DNA of 64,000 nucleotides from Leisingera sp. S132. GTDB lineage: Bacteria > Pseudomonadota > Alphaproteobacteria > Rhodobacterales > Rhodobacteraceae. Made by a program: the position numbers and the translations under genes. The notes under the pieces were generated by a model that ran no database searches, was not told the origin of the DNA, and saw only the letters and a program-made list of their open reading frames with translations. The stretch is taken from contig NZ_CP083553.1 in the NCBI RefSeq assembly GCF_025144465.1, positions 1,300,001-1,364,000 on the forward strand, read 5' to 3'. Below are positions 37,332-46,552 of the stretch, piece by piece. Each line of letters starts with the position of its first letter. Positions within the stretch are counted from its first letter, which is position 1.

Positions 37332-38480
37332 ATGAACATCACACGGCGTCATTTCGGATTTGGCCTTGCAGCCTTGGGGCTGAGCGCCTGCAGCAGCACG
37401 GTACCCGCAGGCAGTGGCCCCAGCGGCACATCCGGCCTGCCAGCAGACCTGCGGCCCGTGCCGAATGCGGGCTATGACGCTTGGGTTGCCGCCTTCCGCA
37501 CTCGGGCAGAGGCCCGCGGCATTTCCCAGTCCACCTTGCGCGCCGCCTTCCGCGGGGCAGGGTATCTGCCCGGCGTGGTCAAACGCGACCGCAATCAGAC
37601 CGAATTCAAGCGCTCGCTGGAGGATTACCTCTCCATCGCCGTCTCGGACGAGCGTCTGACCAAAGGCCGCGCCGCCTTTGCCCGCCACCAGTCCACCCTG
37701 CGCACATTGGAGCGCAGCTATGGCGTTGATGCGGAGATCATCTGCGCGATCTGGGGGCTGGAGAGCTTCTTTGGCGAGCGCCGCGGCAACGTGCCGGTGA
37801 TTTCCGCCACCTCGACGCTGGCCTATGACGGGCGGCGCGGAGCGTTCTTTGAAAAACAGCTGCTGGCGGCGCTGAAGATCCTGCAGAACGGCGACATCAC
37901 GCCCGCCCGCATGACCGGCAGCTGGGCCGGCGCCATGGGGCATACCCAGTTCATCCCGACCTCTTATCAGGCCTTTGCGGTGGATTTCACCGGCGATGGC
38001 CGCCGCGACATCTGGTCGGAGGACCCGACCGACGCGCTTGCCTCCACTGCCGCGTATCTGCAACGGAACGGCTGGACCCGCGGCCTGAAGTGGGGCGGTG
38101 AGGCCGGTGCGCCGGGCACGCCATCGGGGCGCAGCCTGCAGCCGCAGCCGGGCGGGCCGGTGTTCACCGTCACCAGCAACTTCAACGTGATCAAGCGCTA
38201 CAACAATTCAGATGCTTATGCGATCGGCGTGGGCCATCTGGCCGACCGCATCGCCGGCGGCGCCCCTTTGCGCGCCAGCTTTCCGCCGGACAAATACGGG
38301 CTGACCAAAGATGACCGCATTCTGCTGCAGAAACGCCTGACCGCGCGCGGCTTTGACACCGGCGGCGCCGACGGGGTGCTGGGACCGAAAAGCCGCGCGG
38401 CGATCAGCGCCTACCAGTCGAGCCGCGGCCTGCCGGCAACCGGCGACCCGTCTCAGGCACTGCTCAGCAGTCTGAACTAG
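37332..38480 (+). CDS. Lytic murein transglycosylase (MltB family lipoprotein)
   Basis: A 382-residue outer-membrane or periplasmic wall hydrolase that makes 1,6-anhydromuramic ends. The N-terminus has a lipobox L-S-A-C at Cys20 (after R-R-H-F), then an SLT_2 domain about 45-310 with catalytic Glu in W-G-L-E-S-F-F-G and a second motif G-A-M-G-H-T-Q-F-I-P-T-S-Y. A peptidoglycan-binding PG_binding_1 domain about 320-380 (L-L-Q-K-R-L-T-A-R-G-F-D-T-G-G-A-D-G-V-L-G, abbreviated) closes it. The start at 37332 follows AGAG. A frame from 37173 exists but has no support. Confidence 0.92.
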   Translation: MNITRRHFGFGLAALGLSACSSTVPAGSGPSGTSGLPADLRPVPNAGYDAWVAAFRTRAEARGISQSTLRAAFRGAGYLPGVVKRDRNQTEFKRSLEDYLSIAVSDERLTKGRAAFARHQSTLRTLERSYGVDAEIICAIWGLESFFGERRGNVPVISATSTLAYDGRRGAFFEKQLLAALKILQNGDITPARMTGSWAGAMGHTQFIPTSYQAFAVDFTGDGRRDIWSEDPTDALASTAAYLQRNGWTRGLKWGGEAGAPGTPSGRSLQPQPGGPVFTVTSNFNVIKRYNNSDAYAIGVGHLADRIAGGAPLRASFPPDKYGLTKDDRILLQKRLTARGFDTGGADGVLGPKSRAAISAYQSSRGLPATGDPSQALLSSLN

Positions 38481-38483
38481 CGG

Positions 38484-39452
38484 CTACTCCGCCGAACTCA
38501 GCGCAATCAGATGCTGGCGCAGGTTTTCGCGCCGGCTGAGGCCCAGTTTCTGGCGGATGTTGTTGCGGTGGAAATCGATGGTGCTGGTCTCGCGCCCCAG
38601 GGTGGCGGCGATCTCTTTGGTGGTGCGGCCCATCATGATCAGCTGCATGATCTCTGTTTCCGCTGGCGTCAGCTGCTCCAGCGTCTGTGCCAGCTTGGAC
38701 GAGAGCGCTGAGGTGATGTTCTTCAGATTGTCCTCGATCATCATCAGATAGGCGCTCTGCAGCTCGCGCCCGGCATCCAAATGCCTGAGTTTGGCCACAT
38801 AGGGCAGCACCATGCCCTTGATCTGCTGCACGATCTGCTGTTCGCTTTCGTGGCGCGATGCCTCCACGTTGTCGATCAGCACCCGCAGTGCGGTGTTGGC
38901 CTCTTCCAGCGCCTTGGTGCGGCGCTTGATGGTGTCCTCCCGCGCCCGCACCGTCTCGCGCAGTTCCGCTTGCGCCTGCTTGCGCTGGGCCACCTCCAGC
39001 AGCAGTGCCAGATCGCCCTCGACCACCCGGCAGAACTCCTGCAGTCCCTTGCGGAACATCAGCGCGCGCTTGTTGCGCCGGGTGTCGAGCACGCAGATGG
39101 TGCCGTAAACCTCGCCATCCGGCCATTTGATCGGATAGCCGATATAAAAGGACATGGCGTGCTCCATATCCTCGTTGTCCTGCCAGCGCGGTTCGCACTG
39201 CGCGTCCTCGACCATCAGTTCGCCGTCGTTTTCAAAGACACCGAAGCAATAGAGCTTTTCGTTCAGATGGTACTTGCGGCCCGGGTAATAGGGATTGTTC
39301 TCTGAAGTGTTGGAAACCTTGACCCGGTGGTCCAGATCGACCGTTGCCATGATCAGCGCCGCGGGAACATCGGTCAGCTCGGCCACCAGATCCACCACCC
39401 GCTGCCATTTGGCCTGGGTCTGCGGGGGGATCGCGGGCTTGTCTGTGGTCAT
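38484..39452 (-). CDS. GAF-domain LuxR-type transcriptional regulator
   Basis: A 322-residue protein with an N-terminal GAF domain about 15-150 (A-A-L-I-M-A-T-V-D and C-V-L-D-T-R-R-N-K), a coiled coil about 155-225 rich in Arg and Glu, and a C-terminal LuxR HTH (L-T-P-A-E-T-E-I-M-Q and T-I-D-F-H-R-N-N-I-R-Q-K-L-G-L). The GAF probably binds a small molecule. It has no receiver domain. Sitting just downstream of the NarL-type two-component pair on the same strand, it may join their control of the TRAP transporter; this is inferred. Confidence 0.88.
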   Translation of the reverse strand: MTTDKPAIPPQTQAKWQRVVDLVAELTDVPAALIMATVDLDHRVKVSNTSENNPYYPGRKYHLNEKLYCFGVFENDGELMVEDAQCEPRWQDNEDMEHAMSFYIGYPIKWPDGEVYGTICVLDTRRNKRALMFRKGLQEFCRVVEGDLALLLEVAQRKQAQAELRETVRAREDTIKRRTKALEEANTALRVLIDNVEASRHESEQQIVQQIKGMVLPYVAKLRHLDAGRELQSAYLMMIEDNLKNITSALSSKLAQTLEQLTPAETEIMQLIMMGRTTKEIAATLGRETSTIDFHRNNIRQKLGLSRRENLRQHLIALSSAE

Positions 39453-39519
39453 GGCGCAGCTCCTTGACGCGCAAGGCTAGGGCAGGGGCTGCGGATCACA
39501 AAGAAAAATCTGGAAGCGG

Positions 39520-40164
39520 TCAGAAACCGGCGCCGGTTCCCTGCAGCACCCCATGCTCCAGCGCATAGCGGGTGAGGCCAGCGGTGGAGGAAATGCCCAG
39601 TTTGCGCTTGATGTTCTTACGATGGGTCTCGACTGTTCTGACAGAAATATCAAGCGTTTGCGCGACTTCCTTGTTGGATTTTCCTTGCGCTAGTTCCAAG
39701 AGGATTGTCTGCTCGCGCCCCGTGAGCGCCTCGCGGATATCGCCGTCCTTGGGCTTTAGCGAGCCTGCGGCGCCGGTGCAGAGATAGGTCTTGCCCTGCA
39801 TCACCGCATCGATGGCCTGTTTGATCTCGTCTGTCGGCACATCCTTCAGCACATAACCCATGGCCCCGTGGCTGAGCGCGGTGGAGATATATTCGGCGCT
39901 GTCATGCATCGACAGGATCAGGATCCGGGTGCCGGGGTGCTGTTCCAGGATGATCTCGGTGGCGCTGAGGCCGCCGAGCTTGGGCATGTTAAGGTCCATC
40001 AGCACCACGTCAGGCGCCAAAAGGCCCATCTGGTCCACCGCAACCTGACCATCTGTCAGGGAGCCGACAACTTCGATGTCATCATAGCTTTCCAGGATCG
40101 ACTGGATGCCTTCAGCGACCATCGGGTGGTCATCCACGATCAGAACTTTCACCGGATCCGCCAT
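39520..40164 (-). CDS. NarL/FixJ family response regulator
   Basis: A 214-residue regulator. The receiver domain (V-L-I-V-D-D-H-P-M-V-A-E-G) has the phosphorylation Asp57 in L-M-D-L-N-M-P, Ser/Thr in I-L-S-M-H-D and Lys in V-L-K-D-V; the HTH is L-T-G-R-E-Q-T-I-L-L and T-V-E-T-H-R-K-N-I-K-R-K-L-G. Two adjacent ATGs (40164, 40167) follow a GGGGGG; 40164 gives M-A-D-P. It is paired with the Cache-domain kinase upstream and most likely activates or represses the divergent TRAP operon. Confidence 0.93.
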   Translation of the reverse strand: MADPVKVLIVDDHPMVAEGIQSILESYDDIEVVGSLTDGQVAVDQMGLLAPDVVLMDLNMPKLGGLSATEIILEQHPGTRILILSMHDSAEYISTALSHGAMGYVLKDVPTDEIKQAIDAVMQGKTYLCTGAAGSLKPKDGDIREALTGREQTILLELAQGKSNKEVAQTLDISVRTVETHRKNIKRKLGISSTAGLTRYALEHGVLQGTGAGF

Positions 40165-40228
40165 CATCCCCCCAACGGCAGTTGTCGAACTATGCAAAGG
40201 CCGCGCAGGGCACCGTATCCTCCCCAGG

Positions 40229-41656
40229 CTACGGTAATTGCGCTGGTGTGCCTTCCTCGCCCGGCGGCAGCAGGTGGCTCAGGGGCAGGCTTGCCTCGAT
40301 CACGGTGCCTCTCTGGGTGCCCCGTGATGACAGAATGCGCAAGGTGCCGTCAAGCTGCTCAATCCGTTCCTGCATGTTGCGCAGGCCGATCCCAGGCCCG
40401 GTGCGGGCGTCGCGCGGCGGCAGCCCGCGGCCGTTGTCGGAGATCCGCATGGTGGCGCCGCGGGTGTGGCCGCGCAGGTCGATGCTGACCTTGGTGGCCT
40501 CTGCATGGCGCTCGATATTGGTCAGCGCCTCTTGGGCAATGCGGTAGAGAGCGATCTTGGAGTCCTGGTCCAGGCGGTTGCGGAACACCACGGTGGAAAA
40601 CTCTGTCTCGATGCCGGTGCGTGCGGCGAAATCGTCTGTCAGCGCCTTCAGCGCCGGCCCCAGACCCAGATCGTCCAGCACGCCTGGGCGCAGGTCGCGG
40701 CTGATCCGGCGCACCTCCGTGATGGCGGTCAGCAGGTTTTCTGCGCCTTTCTCCAGCGGCGCCGCCGCGCCCTCTCCATCGCCGCGCGACAAGCGGCGGC
40801 GGGTGTTGTCCAGGGCATAGCGCACCCCGACCAAGAGCTGGCTGATGCCGTCATGCAGCTCCCGCGCAACCCGTCCGCGTTCCTCTTCCTGGGCGTCGAA
40901 CACCCGCTGGGTCAGTTCCTTCAGCTTGGCATCCGCCAGCCTCCGCTCGCGGATGTTCAGGAACATGCCGGAGGCAAAGACCAGCGCCAGCGAAATCAGC
41001 GTGATCGCACCGATGTACAAGAACGTGCGCCGCACCCGCGCCTCCACCTCTGCCCGCGAGGCGGCGACCGTGGCCAGCACATCGTCGATGAAGACGCCGG
41101 TGCCGATTGCCCATTGCCAGTCCTGCAGGCCCAACACATAGGCGATCATCTGCGCCTCTTCGCCGGTGGAGGGCTTCTCCCAGGTGAAACTGTGCCAGCC
41201 GGCGCCGTCGCGGGCGAGGCGGATGAACTCATCCACCACCGGCACGCCTGCGCTGTCCCGCAGCCCGGCCCAATTGCGGTTGATGTACTCGGTCTGCCGC
41301 GGGCTCACCAGGTTGGTGCCGTCATAGTCGTAGACAAAGAAGAACCCGTCTTTGCCGTAGATCATCGCGCTGAGGATTTGGGTGACCCGCTCCTTTGCGG
41401 CCGCATCATCGGGTGCCGCCAAGCCATAGATATGCGCAAAGCCGTTGCGCGCCTGGGTCACGTAATTACGCAGCTCCGCCTTCTTGGCTTCCAGCAGCTG
41501 CATTTCCAGCGCCTGGATCTCGCGTTCGGCCAGAGCGCGGGACTGATAGCCCACCACCAGCGCAATCGCAGTGCCCGCCACGATCAGCGGCAGGGTCATC
41601 AGCAGCGACAGTTTCTGCGCGTAATCGGGGCGCAGCAGGGAACGGAACAGGCGCAT
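40229..41656 (-). CDS. Sensor histidine kinase with extracytoplasmic Cache domain (NarX-like output)
   Basis: A 475-residue membrane kinase. Helices at about 20-38 and 213-235 bound a Cache_2-type periplasmic domain (D-G-F-F-F-V-Y-D-Y-D-G-T-N-L-V, I-G-T-G-V-F-I-D-D-V). The cytosolic part has HisKA_3 with phospho-acceptor His268 in A-R-E-L-H-D-G-I-S, and an HATPase domain (N-I-E-R-H-A-E-A, D-N-G-R-G-L-P). GCGGAG five bases upstream fixes 41656. Cache_2 sensors often bind short organic acids, and the kinase is divergent from a TRAP transporter, so it probably senses that transporter's substrate. Confidence 0.93.
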   Translation of the reverse strand: MRLFRSLLRPDYAQKLSLLMTLPLIVAGTAIALVVGYQSRALAEREIQALEMQLLEAKKAELRNYVTQARNGFAHIYGLAAPDDAAAKERVTQILSAMIYGKDGFFFVYDYDGTNLVSPRQTEYINRNWAGLRDSAGVPVVDEFIRLARDGAGWHSFTWEKPSTGEEAQMIAYVLGLQDWQWAIGTGVFIDDVLATVAASRAEVEARVRRTFLYIGAITLISLALVFASGMFLNIRERRLADAKLKELTQRVFDAQEEERGRVARELHDGISQLLVGVRYALDNTRRRLSRGDGEGAAAPLEKGAENLLTAITEVRRISRDLRPGVLDDLGLGPALKALTDDFAARTGIETEFSTVVFRNRLDQDSKIALYRIAQEALTNIERHAEATKVSIDLRGHTRGATMRISDNGRGLPPRDARTGPGIGLRNMQERIEQLDGTLRILSSRGTQRGTVIEASLPLSHLLPPGEEGTPAQLP

Positions 41657-41824
41657 GAGCACTCCGCGGGAATGGGTCAGAATCGTGTACCGAATCATTG
41701 CGCAGCCGCCCAGCGGAATCAAAGGGGCAGGGGCGGTTTGCACTTAATGCGGGAGATTTCGGTTTTCTCATCGCGTGTGAAATGCATGCGATGTGCTGCA
41801 ATTACCGGCAAAAACGTTCCGTTC

Positions 41825-41840
41825 TACGCAGTACTAGGTA
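41825..41840. promoter_or_regulatory. 16-bp dyad, candidate response-regulator site
   Basis: TACGCAGTACTAGGTA has the symmetry TAC-NN-AGTACT-NN-GTA (12 of 16 bases symmetric), the form recognised by NarL-type regulators. It lies in the 282-base gap between the kinase gene and dctP, 99 bases upstream of dctP. Confidence 0.5.
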
Positions 41841-41938
41841 TTCACATAAAATTCATCGCCGCTAGGCTGACCGCACTCGAACCGATCCGCCTTGGGGGGA
41901 CCTGGGGCAATCCGAATTGATAATGGGAGGAATAATTA

Positions 41939-43021
41939 ATGGATCGCCGTTCTTTCTTGAAAACATCCGCGCTGGGCGGGTCCGCAGCAGCAGCCAGCAC
42001 CCTGGCGGCACCGGCCTATGCCCAGGGCAACCGCACCCTGACCATGGTCACCACCTGGGGCCGCGGTCTGGCAGGCGTGCATGACTCGGCGCAGTTTGTG
42101 GCCGACACCATCACCGCCATGTCCGACGGCACCCTGACCGTTGACGTCAAAGCCGCAGGCGAGCTGGTTGGCGCGTTCGAAGTGTTCGACGCCGTGACCG
42201 CAGGCCAGGCCGACATGTACCACGCCGCTGACTATTACTTCGTCAGCCAGCATCCGGGCTATGCTTACTTCACCGCCGTGCCCTTCGGCATGACCCCGCA
42301 GGAACTGGTCAACTGGTACTACCACGGCGACGGCCATGCGCTGCATGACGAGCTGGGCCAGATCTTCGGCCTGAAGTCCTTCATCGGCGGCAACACCGGC
42401 CCGCAGGCCGGCGGCTGGTTCAACAAGGAAATCAACGGCCCCGAGGACTTCAACGGCCTCAAGTTCCGGATGCCGGGCCTGGGCGGCAAGGCGCTTGGCA
42501 AGCTTGGCGCCTCCGTGCAGAACATCCCGGGCTCCGAAGTGTATCAGGCCCTGTCCTCCGGCGCCATCGACGGCACCGAGTGGATCGGCCCCTGGGCGGA
42601 CGAAAAGGCGGGTTTCCAGGAAATCACCAAGACCTACTACACCGCCGGCTTCCACGAGCCGGGCGCGGCGCTGTCGGTTGCCACCAACCGCGACGTGTTC
42701 GAAGGCCTGTCGCCTGCCCATCAGAAGATCATCGAGATGGCATCGGCTGCCGGCCACCAGTGGAGCCTGGCGCAGTTCATGAACAACAACGGTGCAGCGC
42801 TTCAGCGCCTGCAGTCCGGCGGCGTGAAAACCCTGGAATTCCCCGACAGCGTCTGGGATGCCTTCGGTGCAGCGACCAAGGAAACCTTGGACGAGTTCAT
42901 GGGCGACGAGCTGTTTGCGAAAATCCGCGGCAGCGTCGAAGCGTCGATGAAGGCCTCCTCCGGCTGGATCACCAAATCCGAAGGCGCCTACCGCGTTCAG
43001 CGCGACCGCGTCCTCGGCTGA
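41939..43021 (+). CDS. dctP: TRAP transporter substrate-binding protein (DctP, TakP type)
   Basis: A 360-residue periplasmic binding protein delivering carboxylates to the DctQM permease. A Tat-type signal (M-D-R-R-S-F-L-K-T-S, cleavage near Y-A-Q) is followed by the DctP domain; marks include A-G-E-L-V-G-A-F-E-V-F, K-F-R-M-P-G-L-G-G-K and G-T-E-W-I-G-P-W. The Trp/Glu pocket around G-T-E-W resembles the 2-oxo acid binder TakP of Rhodobacter. GGGAGGAA upstream supports the start. The ligand is probably a 2-oxo acid or similar monocarboxylate. Confidence 0.92.
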   Translation: MDRRSFLKTSALGGSAAAASTLAAPAYAQGNRTLTMVTTWGRGLAGVHDSAQFVADTITAMSDGTLTVDVKAAGELVGAFEVFDAVTAGQADMYHAADYYFVSQHPGYAYFTAVPFGMTPQELVNWYYHGDGHALHDELGQIFGLKSFIGGNTGPQAGGWFNKEINGPEDFNGLKFRMPGLGGKALGKLGASVQNIPGSEVYQALSSGAIDGTEWIGPWADEKAGFQEITKTYYTAGFHEPGAALSVATNRDVFEGLSPAHQKIIEMASAAGHQWSLAQFMNNNGAALQRLQSGGVKTLEFPDSVWDAFGAATKETLDEFMGDELFAKIRGSVEASMKASSGWITKSEGAYRVQRDRVLG

Positions 43022-43042
43022 TCTGCCTGACCGGCATCAACC

Positions 43043-43075
43043 GGATCCTCCGCGCACGCCGCGGGGGATCCCTTT
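43043..43075 (+). terminator. Intercistronic hairpin after dctP
   Basis: GGATCCTCCGCG (43043-43054) pairs with CGCGGGGGATCC (43060-43071), with one T-G pair and loop CACGC, followed by CTTT. It lies 21 bases after dctP and likely lets the binding protein be made in excess of the permeases. Confidence 0.6.
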
Positions 43076-43156
43076 CCAGTTGCGTGACGCGGGGCCAAAA
43101 GGCCGGCCGACTGGCCGCGCGCCTGACCCGCCGCAGCAAAGACCCCCGGGGGAAAC

Positions 43157-44083
43157 ATGCAGGAAGAGAGTGGCCTCACCTTCTTCGGCGCCATAGCGGG
43201 CGGATTGCTCTGGCTGGTCCAGAACATCGCCGGCGCCTTTTACAATTTCGGCTATGCCATCACCCATCCGCAGCTCTGGCTCGACTGGTCCGACAAGGCC
43301 TCGATCATGCGCTTCGTCTACTACGGCGGCTCTGTCGAGTTTTTCTTTGTCGTCTTCACCGCCTTCCTGGTGCTGACCGCCATCGGAATTTACTTCCGCG
43401 GCTTCATGTGGGGCATGGTCCGCGGGCTGGAGGGGATGGCCAACACCGTGGGCCGCTTCTTTGCCTGGGCGGGCCTACTGATGGTTTTGCAGCAAATCAT
43501 CATCGTCTTCATGCAGCGGGTGTTCGCACGGCCTGACATCAGCTTTGGCTTTGGCATTCCATTCAGCCAGGACATCAGCTGGTTTGCCGAAGAGTTGAAG
43601 TTTTACAACGCCTTGGTGGTCTGTCTTTGTGTGACCTACACCTTCGTGCAGGGCGGGCATGTGCGGGTGGATCTGATCTATTCAGGCATCAGCTTCCGCG
43701 CCAAAAAGGTCGTCGACATGCTCGGCTCATTGCTGTTCATGATGCCCGCCGCGGTGCTCACATGGATGTACGGATGGTTCTTCCTCTGGCGCCACCTGAT
43801 CGTGCCGAAACCTTCGGCCTCTGACACGCTGGACAGGCTGGTGATGAAATCCCGCGCCCTGCGCTGGAACGTGGAGACCATCGGCTTCAGCCCCAACGGG
43901 TTCAACGCCTACTTCCTGTTCAAAATCCTGCTGATCGCCTTTGCAGGCCTGGTGTTCCTGCACGCCATCGCCTTCTTCTACCGCTCCTTCCTGGAGTTCG
44001 TCGAAGGCCAGGGCAGTGAAAACAAATACCTCGACAAGGACAGCCTTGGAGAGGGTGAAGAAGCCTACGAAGGCACGCATTAA
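43157..44083 (+). CDS. dctQ: TRAP transporter small permease (DctQ), enlarged
   Basis: At 308 residues it is well above the usual 160-230 of DctQ. The four-helix core lies about 97-290 (F-A-W-A-G-L-L-M-V-L, L-V-V-C-L-C-V-T-Y-T-F-V-Q-G-G-H-V-R-V-D-L with the conserved H-V-R-V-D, F-M-M-P-A-A-V-L, L-L-I-A-F-A-G-L). The extra part is an N-terminal extension with two hydrophobic helices and a soluble loop. It is 14 bases before the similarly enlarged dctM, with which it must pair. Confidence 0.88.
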   Translation: MQEESGLTFFGAIAGGLLWLVQNIAGAFYNFGYAITHPQLWLDWSDKASIMRFVYYGGSVEFFFVVFTAFLVLTAIGIYFRGFMWGMVRGLEGMANTVGRFFAWAGLLMVLQQIIIVFMQRVFARPDISFGFGIPFSQDISWFAEELKFYNALVVCLCVTYTFVQGGHVRVDLIYSGISFRAKKVVDMLGSLLFMMPAAVLTWMYGWFFLWRHLIVPKPSASDTLDRLVMKSRALRWNVETIGFSPNGFNAYFLFKILLIAFAGLVFLHAIAFFYRSFLEFVEGQGSENKYLDKDSLGEGEEAYEGTH

Positions 44084-44097
44084 GGGACGTCGGAAAC

Positions 44098-46452
44098 ATG
44101 CTATTTGGACTTGATGGCGTCGAAATCGGCCTGCTCATCGTATTCTTCTGCCTCTTCGGGGGCATTCTCTCCGGCTTTCCGGTGGCCTTTGCCATCGGCG
44201 GCGCCGGGATCATCTCCTTCGGGATCATCGCCGCGCTGGACAGCGCCGGCATCCTGATCCACCAGGCCATCGACACCTCGTCGCAGGCCTACCGCGATCT
44301 GGTGGGATCGGGCATCAGGCCCGACAAGATATCCGTCTTCCGCTACCCGGACCTGCCGCGCATGGCGGAGCCGGTGTTTGCTCAGGGCTGGGAAGTGGCG
44401 CTGGACCGCAACGTGTCCTTCATCGTCAACCGGATGAACGAGCGGGTGCTGGCGGGCGCGTCGATTGAAACCCTGCTGGCGGTTCTAATGTTCGTTCTGA
44501 TGGGTATCACCCTGGAACGCTCCAAGATCGCCAACGACCTGCTGACCACCATGGCGCGCGTCTTTGGCCCGCTGCCTGGCGGTCTGGCGGTGTCGATTGT
44601 GGTTGTGGGCGCGTTCCTCGCAGCCTCCACCGGCATCGTTGGCGCCACCGTGGTGACCATGGGCCTCTTGGCCCTGCCCACCATGCTGCGCAACAACTAC
44701 TCGCCGGAGCTGGCGACCGGCGTGATCGCCGCCTCCGGCACCCTTGGCCAGATCATTCCGCCGTCCATCGTGATCGTTCTTCTTGGCACGCTGGCGGGCG
44801 ACCTCTACTCCACCGCGCAGGAAACCCGCGCGATGGAGGCAGGCTGTTCCGACGCGCTCACCTATCTGGGGGAGCCGGCGGTGGTTTCGGTCGGCACGTT
44901 GTTCCAGGCGGCGCTGCTGCCGGGTATCATGCTGGCGATCCTCTATGCCACCTACGCCTTCGGCTACGCGCTGCTGAACCCGCATAAGGCGCCGGCTGTC
45001 AATATCGAAGGCGGCACTGGCGAGGTGATCACCCGCAACGAAGGGCTGATCTGGTTCCTGGGCGTGCCTGCGGCGCTGATCGGCGGTGCGGTCCTGCTCT
45101 CCAGCTTCAACGTGATCGGCAGCCAGAACATCACTGTCTCCACCTTCTCGGATGCTGGTGAGACCGCGTCCCTGCGCACCAGCGTCGGCGCGGAATGCAA
45201 GGCGTCCATGATTGAGCTGCACGGGCAGGACGCCTGGGATGCCGCGGTGGAAGAGCAGAAGGTGATCAACGAGGCGGGCGGTGTGACCCTCGCCGAGCGG
45301 CTGAGCGAAGAGGAAATCGCCGCTGCCCGCGAAGCCAAGATCGGCGGCGCTGCACCCATCGGCACCGGTATCACTGTGATCATGGTCCTTCTGGGTTTGG
45401 TGCTGGCCTTTGGCCGCGGTGTTGCGCCGTCGCGCGATGCCAAGCCGCTGATCCTGGGGTCTATCGGCATCCTGCTGATTGCGCTGGTGGATCTGGTGGC
45501 AATTGCGCCGACGACCTCTGCCGGGGTGACAGTGCTGTGGATCGCGCTGCCGCTGCTGCTGGCGCTTTATGGCTGCCGCGAGGCGGCTGCCCGCTGTGCC
45601 AAAAACGATCTGATCCGGGTGGTGTTCCCGCCGCTGGTGCTGATCGTCGCGGTGCTGGGTTCGATCCTGGGCGGCATCACCAACCCGACGCCGGCTGCGG
45701 CGCTGGGGGCAGGTGGTGCCATCATGCTGGCGGCCTACCGCAAGCTGCAGGATGAGGGCAAATCGGGCAAGATCATCATCTGGTCCACCTTTGCCGTCAT
45801 GCTCTGCATCCTGATCGGCATGAACTTCGACCTGCGGGTGAACCAGGGCGGCGTCAGCGTCGAAAGCTGGATCGCCTTCATTGCGGCCTATGCGATGTAC
45901 CTCTATGCGCTGTTCGGGCTGCTTTATGGCTGCTGGGTGCTGTTCAAGTCCGGCGTGCTGACCCCAGTGGTGCGGGAAACCGCCAAGGTGACCTCGATGG
46001 TCTTCACCATCCTGATCGGCTCTCAGCTGCTCAATCTCGTGGTGATCTCCTTTGGCGGTGAGCACTACATCCAGCAGTTCCTCAAGAGCTTTGACAACGA
46101 GATGACGGTCTTCCTGATCGTGATGCTGGTCTTGTTCTTCCTGGGCTTCGTGCTCGACTTCCTGGAGATCATCTACATCGTGATCCCCATCGTCGGCCCG
46201 GTGATCTATGGCGGCTCGTTCGACCCGAAATGGGTGACCATCATGGTGGCGGTGAACCTGCAAACGTCGTTCCTCACCCCGCCCTTCGGCTTTGCGCTGT
46301 TCTACCTGCGCGGGGTGGCACCCAAGGAGGTCACGACGGCCCATATCTACCGCGGGATCGTGCCGTTTGTGCTGATCCAGGTCGTCGGCATCGGCATTCT
46401 GTGGATGTTCCCGTCGATCGTCACCATCGTTCCGGCGCTGATCCCGAACTGA
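44098..46452 (+). CDS. dctM: TRAP transporter large permease (DctM), with large insertions
   Basis: A 784-residue permease where about 430 is usual. The transport core is recognisable at both ends: G-F-P-V-A-F-A-I near 20-27, A-S-T-G-I-V-G-A-T-V near 180, S-G-T-L-G-Q-I-I-P-P-S near 217, and C-terminal T-P-P-F-G-F-A-L-F-Y-L. A soluble insert lies about 65-115 and a long stretch of about 300 residues (about 300-600) adds hydrophilic and hydrophobic segments in the middle. This is seen in a subgroup of alphaproteobacterial TRAP systems. A terminator follows. Confidence 0.9.
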   Translation: MLFGLDGVEIGLLIVFFCLFGGILSGFPVAFAIGGAGIISFGIIAALDSAGILIHQAIDTSSQAYRDLVGSGIRPDKISVFRYPDLPRMAEPVFAQGWEVALDRNVSFIVNRMNERVLAGASIETLLAVLMFVLMGITLERSKIANDLLTTMARVFGPLPGGLAVSIVVVGAFLAASTGIVGATVVTMGLLALPTMLRNNYSPELATGVIAASGTLGQIIPPSIVIVLLGTLAGDLYSTAQETRAMEAGCSDALTYLGEPAVVSVGTLFQAALLPGIMLAILYATYAFGYALLNPHKAPAVNIEGGTGEVITRNEGLIWFLGVPAALIGGAVLLSSFNVIGSQNITVSTFSDAGETASLRTSVGAECKASMIELHGQDAWDAAVEEQKVINEAGGVTLAERLSEEEIAAAREAKIGGAAPIGTGITVIMVLLGLVLAFGRGVAPSRDAKPLILGSIGILLIALVDLVAIAPTTSAGVTVLWIALPLLLALYGCREAAARCAKNDLIRVVFPPLVLIVAVLGSILGGITNPTPAAALGAGGAIMLAAYRKLQDEGKSGKIIIWSTFAVMLCILIGMNFDLRVNQGGVSVESWIAFIAAYAMYLYALFGLLYGCWVLFKSGVLTPVVRETAKVTSMVFTILIGSQLLNLVVISFGGEHYIQQFLKSFDNEMTVFLIVMLVLFFLGFVLDFLEIIYIVIPIVGPVIYGGSFDPKWVTIMVAVNLQTSFLTPPFGFALFYLRGVAPKEVTTAHIYRGIVPFVLIQVVGIGILWMFPSIVTIVPALIPN

Positions 46453-46477
46453 TCTGGGCGGCAGGCAAGAAACGGAG

Positions 46478-46503
46478 AAGGGGCCCCATGCGGGCCCCTT
46501 TGC
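46478..46503 (+). terminator. Rho-independent terminator of dctPQM
   Basis: AAGGGGCCC (46478-46486) pairs with GGGCCCCTT (46492-46500), loop CATGC, with only three T after, so it is a moderate terminator 25 bases past the dctM stop. Confidence 0.7.
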
Positions 46504-46552
46504 ATGCCTGGAACCGGCAGGGGCGCTGCCCCTCTGCGCCGCTGGCGCATTC

